Of a stretch of DNA of 58,277 nucleotides, positions 24,965-33,381 are shown piece by piece. The DNA comes from Chloroflexota bacterium. GTDB lineage: Bacteria; Chloroflexota; Anaerolineae; Anaerolineales; Villigracilaceae. The notes below the pieces were generated by a model that was not told the DNA's origin, did not search any database, and saw only the letters and a program-made list of their open reading frames with translations. The first letter of the stretch is position 1, and every line of letters begins with the position of its first letter. The position numbers and the translations under genes are program-made. The stretch lies in the NCBI GenBank assembly GCA_013152325.1, contig JAADGN010000024.1, positions 1 through 58,277 on the forward strand. Reading direction: 5' to 3'.

Positions 24965-27775
24965 ATGTCTACAGTCTTGTCTATCCTCCGCAATCGTCGT
25001 AATCGCCGTGCTCAGGTCTGGCGTCGTGTCGAGAGACGCGGCCGCAGCGCTGGCATTGGCTGTGGGTTAATCGTCAGCGTGCTGCTTGCGTTGGGGATCC
25101 TGGGCATGGCATCGACATATGCCAGCCTGACGCGTGACCTGCCGCCGGTCGAGACCCTGCCTGTCCTGCTCAATCCGCCGGACGGACTGCTGCTCCAGCC
25201 CACCCGCCTGTACGACCGCAGCGGCGAGCATCTCCTGCAGGTTTTCGCGCCCACCGACGCGCCGCGGCGTTACATCCCCCTCAGCGACCAAAATCCGCAG
25301 CATCTGCCCGAAGCCCTGGCGCAGGCCACCCTCGCGATGGCCGACCCCGGGTTTTGGGAGCATCCCGGCTATACCCTCGCCGGTCTTGACAACCCGGACT
25401 ATCATCCGACCCTGGCGCAACGATTGGCGGCAGACCTGTTGTTGTGGAATGAGCCGCCTTCCACGCGGCGCGCGCTGCGCGAGCGCATCCTGGCTGCGCA
25501 GATCACCGCCCGTTATGGCCGCCAACAAGTGCTCGAATGGTATCTGAACAGCGCCAATTACGGCCATTATGCGTACGGCGCGGAGGCTGCGGCCCAACTG
25601 TATTTTGGCAAATCTGCCATGGAACTGGACGTGGCCGAATCCGCCGACTTGGCCGCCGTCAGCCAGGCCCCGGCGCTCAACCCCATCGATGCGCCCATCG
25701 CAGCCTACCAGCGCCGTCAGGAGACGCTGCATGTCATGGAGACGCTGGGGATGCTCACCCCGAAAGTCGCCGCGTCTGCGCTTCAGACTACCCCGCGCCT
25801 GCTTCCGTTTACCGAGCCGGAGAACCCGGCCCCGGCATTTACCCACCTCGTCCTCGCCCAGTTGAGCGAGCTCTACGACCGCGCCCGCCTGGAGCGCGGC
25901 GGGCTGACGATCATCACCACGCTGGATTTTGACCTGCAAGCGCAGGCTGCCTGCGCTGTACAGACTCAGGTGGACCGTCTCAGCGGGGAGACAGCCGAAA
26001 CGCCCGCGGATTGTGACGCGGCGCGGCTGCTGCCCACGCTGCCGCCCGGCCCGTCCCTGACGGGGGTCGCTGCCAGCGCGCTGCTGGTTGACCCGGCCAA
26101 TGGTCAGGTGTTGGCCGCGGTCGGCGAGACGACCCAAGCGGGCGAAACGGCCATTTTGACGGCGCACCGCGCCGGGTCCGGTTTGACTCCGTTCATCTAC
26201 TTGACGGGATTTACGCGCGGGCTGAGTCCCGCCTCCTTGTTGTGGGACATTCCCAATCGGGTCGACGTCCAAAACCTTGACGGCGCGTATCACGGCCCGC
26301 TGCGCCTGCGGCTGGCGCTGGCGAACGATTATCTCGTACCTGCCGCGCTCGTGCTGGATCAGATGGGCAGCGAGAACGTACGGCGCACGGCGCGCTCGTT
26401 TGGTCTGGAATTCGACCCGTCTGCGGACCTGCTGCAGGACGATCTGCCGTTGACCCCGCTGGATGCAGCGCGGGCGTATGGCGTTTTCGCTGCGCGGGGT
26501 GTGATGGCCGGGCAGCGTCTGGTGGGCGAGTCGCTGCAGCCGGTCACGGTGCTGAGGGTGGTGGGCGCGGACCATGCCATCTGGCTGGACTGGGGCAGGC
26601 CGCAAACGCAGGCGGTGGTCACGCCGCAGTTGGCCTACCTGATGAACAACGTCTTGAGCGACGCGACCGCCCGCTGGCCGAGTTTGGGCTACCCCAACCC
26701 GCTCGAAATTGGGCGACCTGCCGGGACGAAACTTGGCCAAACCGCGGACGGGCTGGATGCCTGGACGGTGGGCTATACCCCGCAGCGGGTGGCCGTTGTC
26801 TGGATGGGCGCGGAAGCGCGCCTTGAACCAAAAGCGGCGGCGGGATTGTGGCACGCGCTGCTCCAGTATGCCAGCCGCGAGCTGCCGCCAGAAGGCTGGG
26901 ACGCGCCCGCCGGAGTCACGACGATGGCTGTCTGCGATCCTTCCGGGCTGCTGCCGACTGTCGATTGCCCGAATGTGGTCAGCGAAGTCTTCCTGAACGG
27001 CAACGAGCCGACCCAGGTCGACAACCTGTACCGCTCCTTCCAGGTCAACCGTGAGACTGGCTACCTGGCGACGGTCTTCACGCCGCCCGAACTGGTGGAG
27101 GAACGACGATACCTGCTCGTGCCGCCGGATGCCAGGGAATGGGCTGAATCGGCGGGGTTGTCCATGCCGCCGGATGCGTATGACGCCATCCAGCAGCCGC
27201 CGCGCTTGCCGGACGCGCATATCAGCGCCCCGGCCATGTTTGCCGATCTGCGCGGCGAGGTGCAGATCAATGGCACGGCCAGCGGGGAAGATTTTGATTA
27301 TTATCGCATTCAGGTCGGGCGGGGGCTGAATCCTGAAATGTGGGTACAGGTGGGCGGGGATGTCTACTCGCCGGTCGTCGAAGGGACGTTGGCCGAATGG
27401 GATACCAGCGACCTGAGCGGATTATATGCGGTGCAATTGTTGGTCGTGCGGACGGATCAGCGTGTGGAGACGGCTACGCTCCAGGTCACGGTGGACAACG
27501 AACCGCCGCAAATAAATGTGCTTTCCCCCCCGGATGGCGCGCAGCTGACGTACGACAAGAATGAGCCGATCACGTTCCAGGTGCAAGTCGATGACAATTT
27601 GTCGTTAGCAAAAGTGGAATTTTATATAGACCGCCACCTGCTCGGTGCAGCAACAGAATCCCCCTTTACGTGGACCTGGTTCCCTGCGTTGGGGAAACGC
27701 ACGCTGCGTGTGGTCGTGTATGACAGGGCGGGAAACCAGGCTGAGGATGTCGTGACGTTTACGGTACAACGTTAA
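24965..27775 (+). CDS. class A penicillin-binding-protein-like protein with degenerate active sites
   Basis: 936 residues: one TM helix (about 34-57), a GT51-like domain (~100-280), a transpeptidase-like domain (~360-650) and a C-terminal Ig-like domain (~850-935). Folds are recognisable from VLEWYLNSANYGHYAYGAEAAA, YFGK and DAWTVGYTP. Active-site residues are not kept. The GT51 catalytic Glu is A126 in AMADPGFWEHPG. The SxxK tetrad is S405-G-L-T408 (Lys lost), SxN reads D-Y-L in ALANDYLVPA, and KTG reads KLG. It is therefore probably a pseudoenzyme or scaffold, not a working peptidoglycan synthase. The frame is intact over 2.8 kb, so it is under selection. Start codon is ATG, 4 nt after the zinc-ribbon gene. 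Confidence 0.8.
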   Translation: MSTVLSILRNRRNRRAQVWRRVERRGRSAGIGCGLIVSVLLALGILGMASTYASLTRDLPPVETLPVLLNPPDGLLLQPTRLYDRSGEHLLQVFAPTDAPRRYIPLSDQNPQHLPEALAQATLAMADPGFWEHPGYTLAGLDNPDYHPTLAQRLAADLLLWNEPPSTRRALRERILAAQITARYGRQQVLEWYLNSANYGHYAYGAEAAAQLYFGKSAMELDVAESADLAAVSQAPALNPIDAPIAAYQRRQETLHVMETLGMLTPKVAASALQTTPRLLPFTEPENPAPAFTHLVLAQLSELYDRARLERGGLTIITTLDFDLQAQAACAVQTQVDRLSGETAETPADCDAARLLPTLPPGPSLTGVAASALLVDPANGQVLAAVGETTQAGETAILTAHRAGSGLTPFIYLTGFTRGLSPASLLWDIPNRVDVQNLDGAYHGPLRLRLALANDYLVPAALVLDQMGSENVRRTARSFGLEFDPSADLLQDDLPLTPLDAARAYGVFAARGVMAGQRLVGESLQPVTVLRVVGADHAIWLDWGRPQTQAVVTPQLAYLMNNVLSDATARWPSLGYPNPLEIGRPAGTKLGQTADGLDAWTVGYTPQRVAVVWMGAEARLEPKAAAGLWHALLQYASRELPPEGWDAPAGVTTMAVCDPSGLLPTVDCPNVVSEVFLNGNEPTQVDNLYRSFQVNRETGYLATVFTPPELVEERRYLLVPPDAREWAESAGLSMPPDAYDAIQQPPRLPDAHISAPAMFADLRGEVQINGTASGEDFDYYRIQVGRGLNPEMWVQVGGDVYSPVVEGTLAEWDTSDLSGLYAVQLLVVRTDQRVETATLQVTVDNEPPQINVLSPPDGAQLTYDKNEPITFQVQVDDNLSLAKVEFYIDRHLLGAATESPFTWTWFPALGKRTLRVVVYDRAGNQAEDVVTFTVQR

Positions 27776-27801
27776 ACGTGCAAACGTTCGAACGGTTCAG
27801 C
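27771..27801. repeat. octamer-period GTT tract at the end of the PBP-like gene
   Basis: Units GTTAAAC, GTGCAAAC, GTTCGAAC and GTTCAGC start at 27771, 27778, 27786 and 27795. The first overlaps the stop codon of the PBP-like gene. Confidence 0.5.
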
Positions 27802-27802
27802 G

Positions 27803-28381
27803 TCACTGCCGCATCCAGCGTTTGACCGCTTCCTCCGGAAGATGGTGGTTTGCCATCGCATCCAGCAGGGCCTCGGGGTCAGGTTTGCACAGCAAGCCCT
27901 CACGGTGTTCGCTAAAAATGAACCCTTCCTTTTCGGCGTGTTCGATCATTTTGAGCAGCGGCTGGAAATAATCGCGCACATCCAGCAGGCCGACCGGTTT
28001 GTTGTGTTCGCCGATTTGCGCCCAGGTGAGGGTCTCGAACAACTCGTCAAAGGTGCCGAAGCCGCCGGGCAGCGCGACGAACCCGTCTGCCAATTCGTGC
28101 ATGCGGGCTTTGCGCGCGTGCATGGAGGGGGTGACGTCCATGCGCGTCAGGCCGATTTGCGCCAGCGCAGGCGTGTTCATGCTGGGGATGATGACGCCGA
28201 TCACCTCGCCGCCTGCCTGGATAGCGCCGTCCGCCACCGCGCCCATCAGCCCGGTCTTCCCGCCGCCGTAGATGAGACGGAGTCCGCGTTGGGTCAGAGT
28301 CGCGCCCATTTGACGGGCGGCAGCTAAATAGTCGGGGTGAACGTTGTCTGACGATCCGCAGTAAACACAAATTGACTTCAT
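27803..28381 (-). CDS. LOG family protein (TIGR00730), nucleoside 5'-monophosphate phosphoribohydrolase-like
   Basis: 192 residues, Rossmann-like. The LOG signature PGGFGTFDELFE, with the catalytic Glu, is present, along with GGGKTGLMGAVADGA near the N-terminus. LOG proteins cleave ribose 5-phosphate from nucleoside monophosphates; cytokinin activation is the plant role, but in most bacteria the substrate is unknown. AAGGA precedes the ATG. Last gene of a minus-strand series after RNase Z and PfkA, 110 nt behind pfkA with a hairpin between. Confidence 0.88.
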   Translation of the reverse strand: MKSICVYCGSSDNVHPDYLAAARQMGATLTQRGLRLIYGGGKTGLMGAVADGAIQAGGEVIGVIIPSMNTPALAQIGLTRMDVTPSMHARKARMHELADGFVALPGGFGTFDELFETLTWAQIGEHNKPVGLLDVRDYFQPLLKMIEHAEKEGFIFSEHREGLLCKPDPEALLDAMANHHLPEEAVKRWMRQ

Positions 28382-28411
28382 GAAATCTCGATCCTTGCTG
28401 TCAGGTGAAAT

Positions 28412-28430
28412 CCAACGGCTCCGTCGTTGG
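28412..28430 (-). other. intercistronic hairpin between pfkA and the LOG gene
   Basis: CCAACG (28412-28417) pairs with CGTTGG (28425-28430) around a 7-nt loop. No T-run, so it may be a processing or attenuation structure and not a terminator. Confidence 0.4.
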
Positions 28431-28491
28431 GCCGAAACCTGGCTCCATATCTCACCATGCCGGAACGCTGGTTTTGTGGTTGCAAAAAAAG

Positions 28492-29472
28492 CTACTGCGC
28501 CAACATGTGCACCATTTCGTAATATTCCAGATTTGCAGAGCGTTTGTGGCTGATGACTTCTTTTAGCGGGACGATGGCAATTTCTCGCCCTTGCAGGCCG
28601 ACCATGACGTCCGTTTGCCCCTCCAGCAGAACTTGCACAGCCTTGACGCCCATGCGTGCCGCCAGCAGACGGTCGAAGGCGGTCGGCGAGCCGCCGCGTT
28701 GAATGTGTCCGAGGATGGTGACGCGCGTCTTGAAGCCGACGTCCATTTCATCGAGTGCGTGCGCCAGGTCAGTTGTGTGGATGTTGGCGGCCTCGGCGAC
28801 AATGATGATGGCGTGTGTCTTGCCGCGACGATAGGCGTCTTCGATGGCCTCGGCGACTTTTTCCACGGTGGTGGGCACTTCGGGGCACAACACCATCTCC
28901 GCGCCGCAGATGATGCCAGCCAAAACGGCCAGGTAGCCGCTGCCGCGTCCCATCGTTTCGACCAGGAAAACGCGGTTGTGCGAGGAGGCCGTATCGCGCA
29001 GATTGTCCACGGCCCGCATGATGGTATTGAGCGCCGTATCCACGCCGATGGACATATTTGTGCCCCAGACATCGTTGTCGATGCTGGCCGGGATGCCAAC
29101 GACCTGGATCCCTTGTTGGGCCAGGACGTGTGCGCCGCTCAGCGTTCCGTCGCCGCCAATCACGACCAGACCGTTGATGCCGGCCTCGTTGATGCGGCGG
29201 ATGGCATCGCGTTGGCCGCGCGGTTCCATGAAGCGTTTGCTGCGTCGTGTTTGCAGGATGGTCCCGCCGCGGCGCAGGGCGCCGCCTACGTCGCGCGCGC
29301 CCCAAAACTGGAATTCGCCGTTGATCAGCCCCTCATAGCCGTTTTGGATGCCCAAAACTTCGACCTTGTTTGCCAACGCGGTGCGCACGACGGCGCGGAT
29401 GGTGGCATTCATGCCCGGCGCGTCGCCGCCGGATGTCAGGACCCCTAGTGTGAAATCTCTTTTTGCGTTCAT
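28492..29472 (-). CDS. pfkA: ATP-dependent 6-phosphofructokinase
   Basis: Phosphorylates fructose 6-phosphate in glycolysis. 326 residues, normal bacterial length. TSGGDAPGMNATIRA (N-terminal phosphate loop), GGDGTLSGAHVL and SIDNDVWGTNMS (catalytic Asp region) are present. Gly in GGDGT and in WGT at the positions discriminating ATP from pyrophosphate enzymes favours ATP as donor. The ATG overlaps the RNase Z stop as ATGA, so the two are translationally coupled. Confidence 0.93.
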   Translation of the reverse strand: MNAKRDFTLGVLTSGGDAPGMNATIRAVVRTALANKVEVLGIQNGYEGLINGEFQFWGARDVGGALRRGGTILQTRRSKRFMEPRGQRDAIRRINEAGINGLVVIGGDGTLSGAHVLAQQGIQVVGIPASIDNDVWGTNMSIGVDTALNTIMRAVDNLRDTASSHNRVFLVETMGRGSGYLAVLAGIICGAEMVLCPEVPTTVEKVAEAIEDAYRRGKTHAIIIVAEAANIHTTDLAHALDEMDVGFKTRVTILGHIQRGGSPTAFDRLLAARMGVKAVQVLLEGQTDVMVGLQGREIAIVPLKEVISHKRSANLEYYEMVHMLAQ

Positions 29473-30392
29473 TTGGTACTTCTCTTGATTTGGAAAGTAT
29501 CAAAGTCACGGACTACGGCCGTGTTGGGAAAAATCTCGCGCGCTTCTGCCACCACGTCTTTTTCGCGGTAACGGCGGGAGATGTGCGTCAGGAGCAGTTG
29601 CTTGACGTTGGCGCGTTTGGCCAGTTCGGCGGCCTGGTGGGCGGTCAGGTGGGCGAAGCGTCGCGCCATGTCGACCTCGGCCTCCAAGTAGGTCGACTCG
29701 ATGATCAGTGCATCAACATCTTTACAGACCTCCGTCAGGTTGTCGGTGCGTCCGGTGTCGCCCACAATCGCCAGGCGTGTGCCGCGTTGCAGCGGACCCA
29801 GCACCTCGTCCGGCTGGATGCGGCGGCCGTCGGGCAGGCGGAGCGTCTTTCCGTTGATCAGATCGCGCCGCTCGGGTCCGGCCGGGACGCCGAGGGCCTC
29901 CGCCTTGTCGGCCAAGAATGGACGGTGGGGCTTTTCTTCGAAAAGATATCCCAGGCAGTCGGGGCCGCGATGCGTGACGGGGAAGGCGGTGATGGTAAAA
30001 TCGTCAGCCTCGAAAATGACGCCGGGTTTGATCTCGCGCAGGTGGAGCGTGGTGTGCGGTTTTGCGCCGCGCAGCACCACGTCGTAGAGCAGGTCGTGGA
30101 CGCGATCCAGCGTGGAGCGTCCGCCGAAGACTTCCAGTTCATCGATGGCCTCCCAGCGCATGAACGTCGAGAGCAGCCCGCCCAGGCCCAGGATGTGATC
30201 GAGGTGGCCGTGGGTCAGCAGCACGCGGGTGAGGCGTTTGAAGCCGACCCCCGAACGCAGGATTTGGCGTTGTGTGCCCTCGCCGCAATCTACCAGAAAG
30301 CGGTATTCGTCGTGTTTGACGATCAGGGAGGAAAGACCGCGTCGTACCGACGGGGCGGAGGCGGAAGTGCCGAGAAAAATAATTTCAAACAA
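29469..30392 (-). CDS. rnz: ribonuclease Z
   Basis: tRNA 3'-end endonuclease of the metallo-beta-lactamase fold, 307 residues from a TTG start. FLGTSASAPSV at the N-terminus and HGHLDHILGLGGLL (HxHxDH) identify it; DALIIESTY and HLTAHQAAELAKRA are RNase Z motifs, and HISRRY is near the end. TTG at 30392 is chosen because the conserved sequence begins there and GAAGGT lies 7 nt upstream. No ATG is available closer than 57 codons upstream. Both tRNAs of this window lack an encoded CCA, consistent with a need for RNase Z. Confidence 0.9.
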   Translation of the reverse strand: MFEIIFLGTSASAPSVRRGLSSLIVKHDEYRFLVDCGEGTQRQILRSGVGFKRLTRVLLTHGHLDHILGLGGLLSTFMRWEAIDELEVFGGRSTLDRVHDLLYDVVLRGAKPHTTLHLREIKPGVIFEADDFTITAFPVTHRGPDCLGYLFEEKPHRPFLADKAEALGVPAGPERRDLINGKTLRLPDGRRIQPDEVLGPLQRGTRLAIVGDTGRTDNLTEVCKDVDALIIESTYLEAEVDMARRFAHLTAHQAAELAKRANVKQLLLTHISRRYREKDVVAEAREIFPNTAVVRDFDTFQIKRSTK

Positions 30393-30547
30393 TATGCATA
30401 CCTTCGGTGCGATGTTTCGTATGGTGCTTATTGTACCTCGGGTTGCGGCGTGTTGTGTCCAATACGAACTTGATTTTGTTCCAGTCCATGGAACAAAGGT
30501 GGCGCTTTGATGTCTTGAATGCGGAGCAGTAAACAGACCATTTGTGC

Positions 30548-30553
30548 TATAAT
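30548..30553 (+). promoter_or_regulatory. extended -10 promoter of ftsK
   Basis: TGCTATAAT, an extended -10, 93 nt before the FtsK ATG. The leader of about 85 nt is T-rich. Confidence 0.45.
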
Positions 30554-30646
30554 CGTTTTGCAAGTTGTGTATCTCGAGTTGCTGAGTTTTTATATTTTAT
30601 TCAGCATTTATTACTCACATCTTTTCTCGTCACTTTTTCCATTCCC

Positions 30647-32956
30647 ATGCCTATTCGCAAACCTCCCAAGAAAAAAACGAAGAGCAAAAAAACGCCCGGA
30701 CGGAGCAAATCTCCGGCGCGTTCGCGGTCGACGAAGAAACCCAGGGCGACCAAGCGCAAGAAGACTCCGCCGCCGCAGCCCTCGCTGTGGGAGAGCCTTT
30801 CCACAGACCGCAAGCTGGACCTGGTAGGCGTCGTCCTGGCCTTGGTGGGACTGCTGACTTTGCTCAGTCTGTTTTCGGCCAATCGCAGCGCGTTGACCGG
30901 CGGCTGGGTGCGCATCCTGACGCTGTTGTTCGGTTGGGGAGTCTGGATACTCCCACTGGCGCTGCTGGGAGTCGGCGGCTGGCTGGTATTGCGGAACCTG
31001 GAAAGCATCCCGCAGGTTTCCATCGAGCGGCTGACCGGCATCTTTTTCCTTTTTCTCTGGCTGCTGACGGTTTTGCACGGCCTGGCTGGAGACCCGGCGC
31101 TCGCGCTGACCTTTGCAGAGTCCGGAGAAGGCGGCGGTTATCTCGGCGGCCAGCTCATGAGCCTTCTGTGGACCGGGGTGGGCGGCGCAGGCGCGGTTAT
31201 TGCCCTGTTGGCGTGGCTGCTGATCGCGTTGACCATGAGCCTCGATCTGTCCATCTATGAACTGTTCCAGCGCCTCAGCCCGCCGTTTGTCCGTCTGCGC
31301 CAGGCATGGCTGGATCGGCGAGAGCGTGCGCGGGCCGCGCTCGAGCCGCCTCCGACGGAGGTGCAGGAAAACGGGTTTACGCCGCTCCAGCGTTCTTCGG
31401 ATGCGCTGCCGCCGTCCGTCGCGGCGCCGACGTTCCAGACAGGTGTTCCCTCCGGCGCTGCAGCGGTAATTCAGTGGAAATTGCCGTCGATCAGCGAAGT
31501 GCTGGATGCCGGCTCCGCCCCCTCGGTGAACGAAGAATTCGTCGAGCAACGCGCCCGCCTGATCGAGGATACGCTGGCCTCCTTCGGCGCGCCGGTGCAG
31601 GTCGTGGAGATCAACCGCGGGCCGACCATCACCCAGTTTGGCGTGGAGCCCAGTTTTATCGAGACGCGCAACGGGCGGACGCGTGTGCGTGTCAGCAAGA
31701 TCACCGCGCTGGGCGACGACCTGGCGCTGGCGCTGGCGGCTTCGCGCATTCGCATCCAGGCGCCGGTTCCCGGCCATAGTTACGTCGGCATCGAAGTCCC
31801 CAATGATGAGATGACGCTGGTCGCGCTGCGTGATATTCTCGAAGGCGACGTCTTCAAACGCAAGCGGGCGCCGCTGCGCTTCGTCCTGGGGCGGGACGTG
31901 GCCGGTCATCCGCAGGTCGCCGACCTGACGGCCATGCCCCACGTGCTCATCGCCGGGACGACCGGCTCCGGCAAATCGGTTTGCATCAATTCCATCCTGA
32001 CCTGCCTGCTGATGTACAACACACCGGACGACTTGCGGCTGGTGTTGGTCGACCCCAAGCGGGTCGAGTTGACCGGCTACAACGGCATTCCGCACCTTTT
32101 GGCGCCCGTGGTGGTCGAAACGGAACGCGTTATCGGCGCGCTGCAGTGGATGACGCGTGAGATGGACAAGCGTTATCACGAATTCGCCCAGGCCGGCGCG
32201 CGCAACATCACTGATTACAACGCCCGCATGAAGATGCAGAACGGCAAGCGGCTGCCGTATCTTGTGATCGTGATCGATGAGTTGGCCGACCTGATGATGA
32301 TCGCTCCCGACGAGACCGAGCGCACCATCACGCGTTTGGCGCAGTTGGCGCGTGCGACGGGCATCCACATGGTTTTGGCGACGCAGCGTCCCTCGGTGGA
32401 TGTGGTGACCGGCCTTATCAAAGCCAACTTCCCGGCCCGCATCGCTTTCGCCGTCGCTTCGGGCGTGGACAGCCGCGTGATCCTGGATCAGGCCGGCGCG
32501 GAGCGCCTGCTGGGGCGCGGCGACATGCTATACCAGGCCCCCGACGCGCCCGCGTCCGTTCGTCTGCAGGGCGTCTTCGTCTCTGATGGCGAGACGCAGC
32601 GGCTGGTCGAATTCTGGCGGGCGCAGATGGGAGAGTCCAGCGCCTACGCCGTGCTGGGCGCGCAGATTCCGGGCACGCCGCCCGCGAGTGTGCCGCTCAA
32701 GCAAGTCCCCATGTGGGAGGACATGACGCCGGTCAAGAAAAGCGACCCGCTGCTGGACGAGGCCATTGATCTGGTGCGCCGTCAGGGGCGCGCCTCGGTC
32801 TCGATGCTCCAGCGCAAACTGCGCATCGGATACACGCGCGCCGCGCGGTTGGTGGATACGATGGAAGAGGATGGCATCATCGGTCCTCCCCAGGGCGGAA
32901 CCGGCGTGCGTGAAATCCTGGATTACGGGCCGGCCGCGCCGCCGGCGGATGGGTAA
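30647..32956 (+). CDS. ftsK: FtsK/SpoIIIE family DNA translocase
   Basis: Hexameric DNA pump clearing the closing septum and directing chromosome dimer resolution. 769 residues: a very basic N-terminus (KKKTKSKK), four TM segments between about 55 and 190, a short Pro/Ala linker (~225-270), the motor with Walker A GTTGSGKS at 437-444 and Walker B LVIVIDELADL, and a C-terminal winged-helix gamma domain (RRQGRASVSMLQRKLRIGY). The linker is short, as in SpoIIIE-type proteins. Start at 30647 is chosen as the ATG before the basic region; the frame is open 35 codons further upstream, through the leader. A palindrome follows 7 nt after the stop. Confidence 0.93.
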   Translation: MPIRKPPKKKTKSKKTPGRSKSPARSRSTKKPRATKRKKTPPPQPSLWESLSTDRKLDLVGVVLALVGLLTLLSLFSANRSALTGGWVRILTLLFGWGVWILPLALLGVGGWLVLRNLESIPQVSIERLTGIFFLFLWLLTVLHGLAGDPALALTFAESGEGGGYLGGQLMSLLWTGVGGAGAVIALLAWLLIALTMSLDLSIYELFQRLSPPFVRLRQAWLDRRERARAALEPPPTEVQENGFTPLQRSSDALPPSVAAPTFQTGVPSGAAAVIQWKLPSISEVLDAGSAPSVNEEFVEQRARLIEDTLASFGAPVQVVEINRGPTITQFGVEPSFIETRNGRTRVRVSKITALGDDLALALAASRIRIQAPVPGHSYVGIEVPNDEMTLVALRDILEGDVFKRKRAPLRFVLGRDVAGHPQVADLTAMPHVLIAGTTGSGKSVCINSILTCLLMYNTPDDLRLVLVDPKRVELTGYNGIPHLLAPVVVETERVIGALQWMTREMDKRYHEFAQAGARNITDYNARMKMQNGKRLPYLVIVIDELADLMMIAPDETERTITRLAQLARATGIHMVLATQRPSVDVVTGLIKANFPARIAFAVASGVDSRVILDQAGAERLLGRGDMLYQAPDAPASVRLQGVFVSDGETQRLVEFWRAQMGESSAYAVLGAQIPGTPPASVPLKQVPMWEDMTPVKKSDPLLDEAIDLVRRQGRASVSMLQRKLRIGYTRAARLVDTMEEDGIIGPPQGGTGVREILDYGPAAPPADG

Positions 32957-32963
32957 AAATAAA

Positions 32964-32996
32964 ATGTGCCCGGCACTTTCAAAGTGCCGGGCACAT
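32964..32996. repeat. 29-bp palindrome, copy 2 (core 32966-32994)
   Basis: Core arms GTGCCCGGCAC and GTGCCGGGCAC, loop TTTCAAA; extended by AT on each side to a perfect 16-bp arm palindrome. It is 7 nt downstream of the ftsK stop and has no T-run. It shares length and end sequence with copies at 6552 and 49478. Confidence 0.7.
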
Positions 32997-33040
32997 GCTT
33001 TACAGCCGGGTTTCGCTTGGTATCTATCCGAAAATTCTTT

Positions 33041-33089
33041 TGTAGTAACGGCTTCAGCCGTCAAGCAGCGACTAAAAGTCGCTACTACA
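33041..33089. repeat. 49-bp double-hairpin intergenic element
   Basis: Outer ends TGTAGTA and TACTACA are inverted repeats. Inside lie two hairpins, ACGGCT-TC-AGCCGT and GCGACT-AAA-AGTCGC. This compact TIR-like layout resembles miniature palindromic (REP/MITE-like) elements with the GTAGTAACGGCTTCAGCCG-type core. No other copy is seen in the window. Confidence 0.55.
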
Positions 33090-33107
33090 CATTTTTCGGA
33101 CAAGTTC

Positions 33108-33136
33108 TTGGCGCGCTTGGGCAGGAATGCTATAAT
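33108..33136 (+). promoter_or_regulatory. promoter of tRNA-Arg
   Basis: TTGGCG (33108-33113), 17-bp spacer, TATAAT (33131-33136), with TG one base before it (extended -10). The tRNA begins 10 nt after the -10 box. Confidence 0.8.
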
Positions 33137-33145
33137 CACGCACAG

Positions 33146-33219
33146 GCCCCAGTAGCTCAAAAGGATAGAGCAATCGCCTCCTAAGCGATAGGTTGTGGGT
33201 TCAACTCCCGCCTGGGGCA
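33146..33219 (+). tRNA. tRNA-Arg (anticodon CCT)
   Basis: 74 nt. Acceptor GCCCCAG pairs with CTGGGGC, D stem GCTC/GAGC, anticodon stem ATCGC/GCGAT with loop CTCCTAA (anticodon CCT, reading AGG), T arm GTGGG-TTCAACT-CCCGC. CCA is not encoded. It has its own near-consensus promoter immediately upstream. Confidence 0.95.
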
Positions 33220-33256
33220 CTAAAGAAACTATCATGAAATTTTAATGTTTTGGGGC

Positions 33257-33285
33257 TTGAAATTTGCGCCGGTTTGGTGTAAGAT
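33257..33285 (+). promoter_or_regulatory. promoter of the candidate small RNA
   Basis: TTGAAA (33257-33262), exactly 17-bp spacer, TAAGAT (33280-33285). No coding start follows; the predicted transcript begins about 33290 and ends at the terminator at 33375. Confidence 0.6.
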
Positions 33286-33289
33286 AAGG

Positions 33290-33375
33290 GCGACGAACGT
33301 TTGGGTGCCCCCCTCACCCAGACGTTTGTCGCTTAAAAACACAAACACCGGCGCTTTTTTGCGCCGGTGTTTTTT
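33290..33375 (+). ncRNA. candidate small noncoding RNA, about 86 nt
   Basis: Between a good promoter and an intrinsic terminator lies a 43-nt segment folding into one 18-bp stem: 33290-33307 pairs with 33315-33332, with only two G-U pairs and a 7-nt loop of C residues plus T. A 12-nt A-rich single strand (33333-33344) then leads into the terminator stem. No ORF with an RBS exists in it. It does not show the GGAA tetraloop region of 4.5S RNA and is too short for 6S RNA, so I cannot place it in a known family. Alternative: transcription noise plus a bidirectional terminator for the opposing gene at 33382. Confidence 0.5.
33345..33375. terminator. strong bidirectional intrinsic terminator
   Basis: ACACCGGCGC (33345-33354), loop TTTTTT, GCGCCGGTGT (33361-33370), then TTTTT. 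The opposite side is A-rich, so it also serves the minus-strand gene that ends at 33382. Confidence 0.92.
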
Positions 33376-33381
33376 GTATCG

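Noticed and set aside
30542-30646. N-terminal extension of FtsK
   Set aside because: It would overlap the -10 box and has no RBS; the conserved basic start begins at 30647.
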